A stretch of 64,000 nucleotides of DNA. Origin: Cupriavidus sp. YR651 (GTDB lineage: Bacteria; Pseudomonadota; Gammaproteobacteria; Burkholderiales; Burkholderiaceae). This document shows, piece after piece, positions 63,328-64,000 of this stretch. Under the pieces are notes generated by a model that was given only the letters and a program-made list of their open reading frames with translations, searched no databases and was not told the DNA's origin. Each line of letters begins with the position of its first letter. Positions within the stretch are counted from its first letter, which is position 1. The stretch lies in assembly GCF_900101625.1 (NCBI RefSeq), contig NZ_FMYZ01000003.1, positions 558,001 through 622,000 on the forward strand, written 5' to 3'. The translations under genes were made by a program, and so were the position numbers.

Positions 63328-64000
63328 ATGGGCAAGCTGACCATCGGTGGCACCGCCGCCCAGATCGCCGCGCTCACGCTGCTGCTGCGCAGTGGCGGCA
63401 CGGGGCTGCCGCTGCTGTTGTCGTTCCTGGGGCTGCAGGCCACGGCGGCCGCGCTGCTCGGGCTGGCGCTATGGCGCCTGCTGCCACGGCGCTTCCGCGT
63501 GCCGTTTTTCTGGAGCTACCTCTACCTGGCCGCGTTCTGTTTCTTCGTGCCGCTGGGTGGCACGCTGGTGTGCCTGGGCAGCCTGCTGTTCTCCAAACTG
63601 TTCCCGGGCAAGCGGGATGCCACCGGCATCGCCTCGGTGGCGCTGCCGGAGTTCGTGACGCACCTGATCCAGCGCGTCACGCACGGCGGCGGCGCGCGGT
63701 TGCGCGCCCAGCTCGGCAATACGCGCGCGCCGCTGCCGGAGCGCATGACGGCGCTGGTGGCCATGCAGTCGATGCCCACGCGCACGGCCAGCCCGGTGCT
63801 CCGCGAACTGCTGGCGGACAGCACGGACGATATCCGGCTGCTGGCCTACGGCATGCTCGACGGCGCCGAGAAGCAGTTGACGCAGCAGATCCTGGCGGAG
63901 CTGCCACGGCTGGAGGCCGCGGACACGCCGCAGGCGCGCGGCGAGATCAACAAACGGCTGGCGGACCTGTACTGGGAGCTGATCTATCAGAACCTGGTGC
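63328..64000 (+). CDS. pelE: Pel biosynthesis protein PelE, N-terminal part
   Basis: The gene starts at the ATG 3 nt after the pelD stop and runs off the right edge; 224 complete codons are visible. The N-terminal part has two or more hydrophobic segments (AAQIAALTLLLRS, FFWSYLYLAAFCFFVPLGG). A helical, TPR-like region follows (RMTALVAMQSMPTRTASPVLRELL, NKRLADLYWELIYQNL). This is the expected PelE layout. Position after pelD supports the name. Confidence 0.88.
   Translation, partial: MGKLTIGGTAAQIAALTLLLRSGGTGLPLLLSFLGLQATAAALLGLALWRLLPRRFRVPFFWSYLYLAAFCFFVPLGGTLVCLGSLLFSKLFPGKRDATGIASVALPEFVTHLIQRVTHGGGARLRAQLGNTRAPLPERMTALVAMQSMPTRTASPVLRELLADSTDDIRLLAYGMLDGAEKQLTQQILAELPRLEAADTPQARGEINKRLADLYWELIYQNLV

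Overview
The window reads as a chromosomal segment of a high-GC betaproteobacterium of the order Burkholderiales, most like Cupriavidus or Ralstonia. The basis is: two tripartite-tricarboxylate-type (Bug) binding proteins, a short betaproteobacterial H-NS protein, hopanoid and Pel genes, and a nar-nir denitrification block typical of that group. No rRNA, tRNA, CRISPR array, integrase or transposase gene was seen. Species assignment is inference.

Layout. (1) 1-17467, all on the minus strand: an anaerobic nitrate and nitrite respiration block. In transcription order it is narK1, narK2, narGHJI, a PpiC-type prolyl isomerase, a beta-carbonic anhydrase, mobB, a DGC-domain protein, then nirS, nirM, nirC, nirF, a fused nirDL, nirG and the start of nirH, which runs off the left edge. 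A near-perfect FNR/Dnr-type box lies upstream of nirS. (2) 17597-25849: an MFS exporter with a divergent LysR regulator, a lipoprotein, an H-NS-like protein beside about 0.7 kb of AT-rich non-coding DNA, an NCS2 purine permease, a cheV gene with a clear sigma-28 promoter, and a 1-Cys peroxiredoxin. (3) 26124-29408: the E2, E1-beta and E1-alpha genes of a 2-oxoacid dehydrogenase complex, without an E3 gene. (4) 29556-34580: an organosulfur (taurine/alkanesulfonate-like) module of a divergent binding protein, a TauD-type dioxygenase and a complete ABC transporter. (5) 34581-46928: an accessory metabolic region with a methyltransferase, an MFS transporter, IclR and HutC-type regulators, a membrane diguanylate cyclase, a Bug protein, an ornithine-cyclodeaminase-family enzyme, a PhnD-like protein without a signal peptide, and a citryl-CoA-lyase-like / CoA-transferase / Bug operon. 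Four copies of a palindromic mosaic repeat lie between 34581 and 41941. (6) 47181-52950: an Hsp70-like protein, the hopanoid genes hpnD, shc and hpnG, and a BON-domain protein. (7) 53031-64000: a cold-shock gene, then pelABCD and the start of pelE (Pel exopolysaccharide), running off the right edge.

How the parts work together. NarK1/K2 move nitrate and nitrite, NarGHI reduces nitrate, NarJ and MobB help build the molybdenum enzyme, and NirS with cytochromes NirM and NirC reduces nitrite to NO. NirF, NirDL, NirG and NirH make the heme d1 needed by NirS. The diguanylate cyclase at 38388 and the c-di-GMP-binding type of PelD (an RxxD motif is present) give a possible, unproven, link between signalling and Pel production. 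The least explained features are the modular palindromic repeat family, the 13-bp iterons upstream of pelA, and the hairpins in the nar and nir regions.
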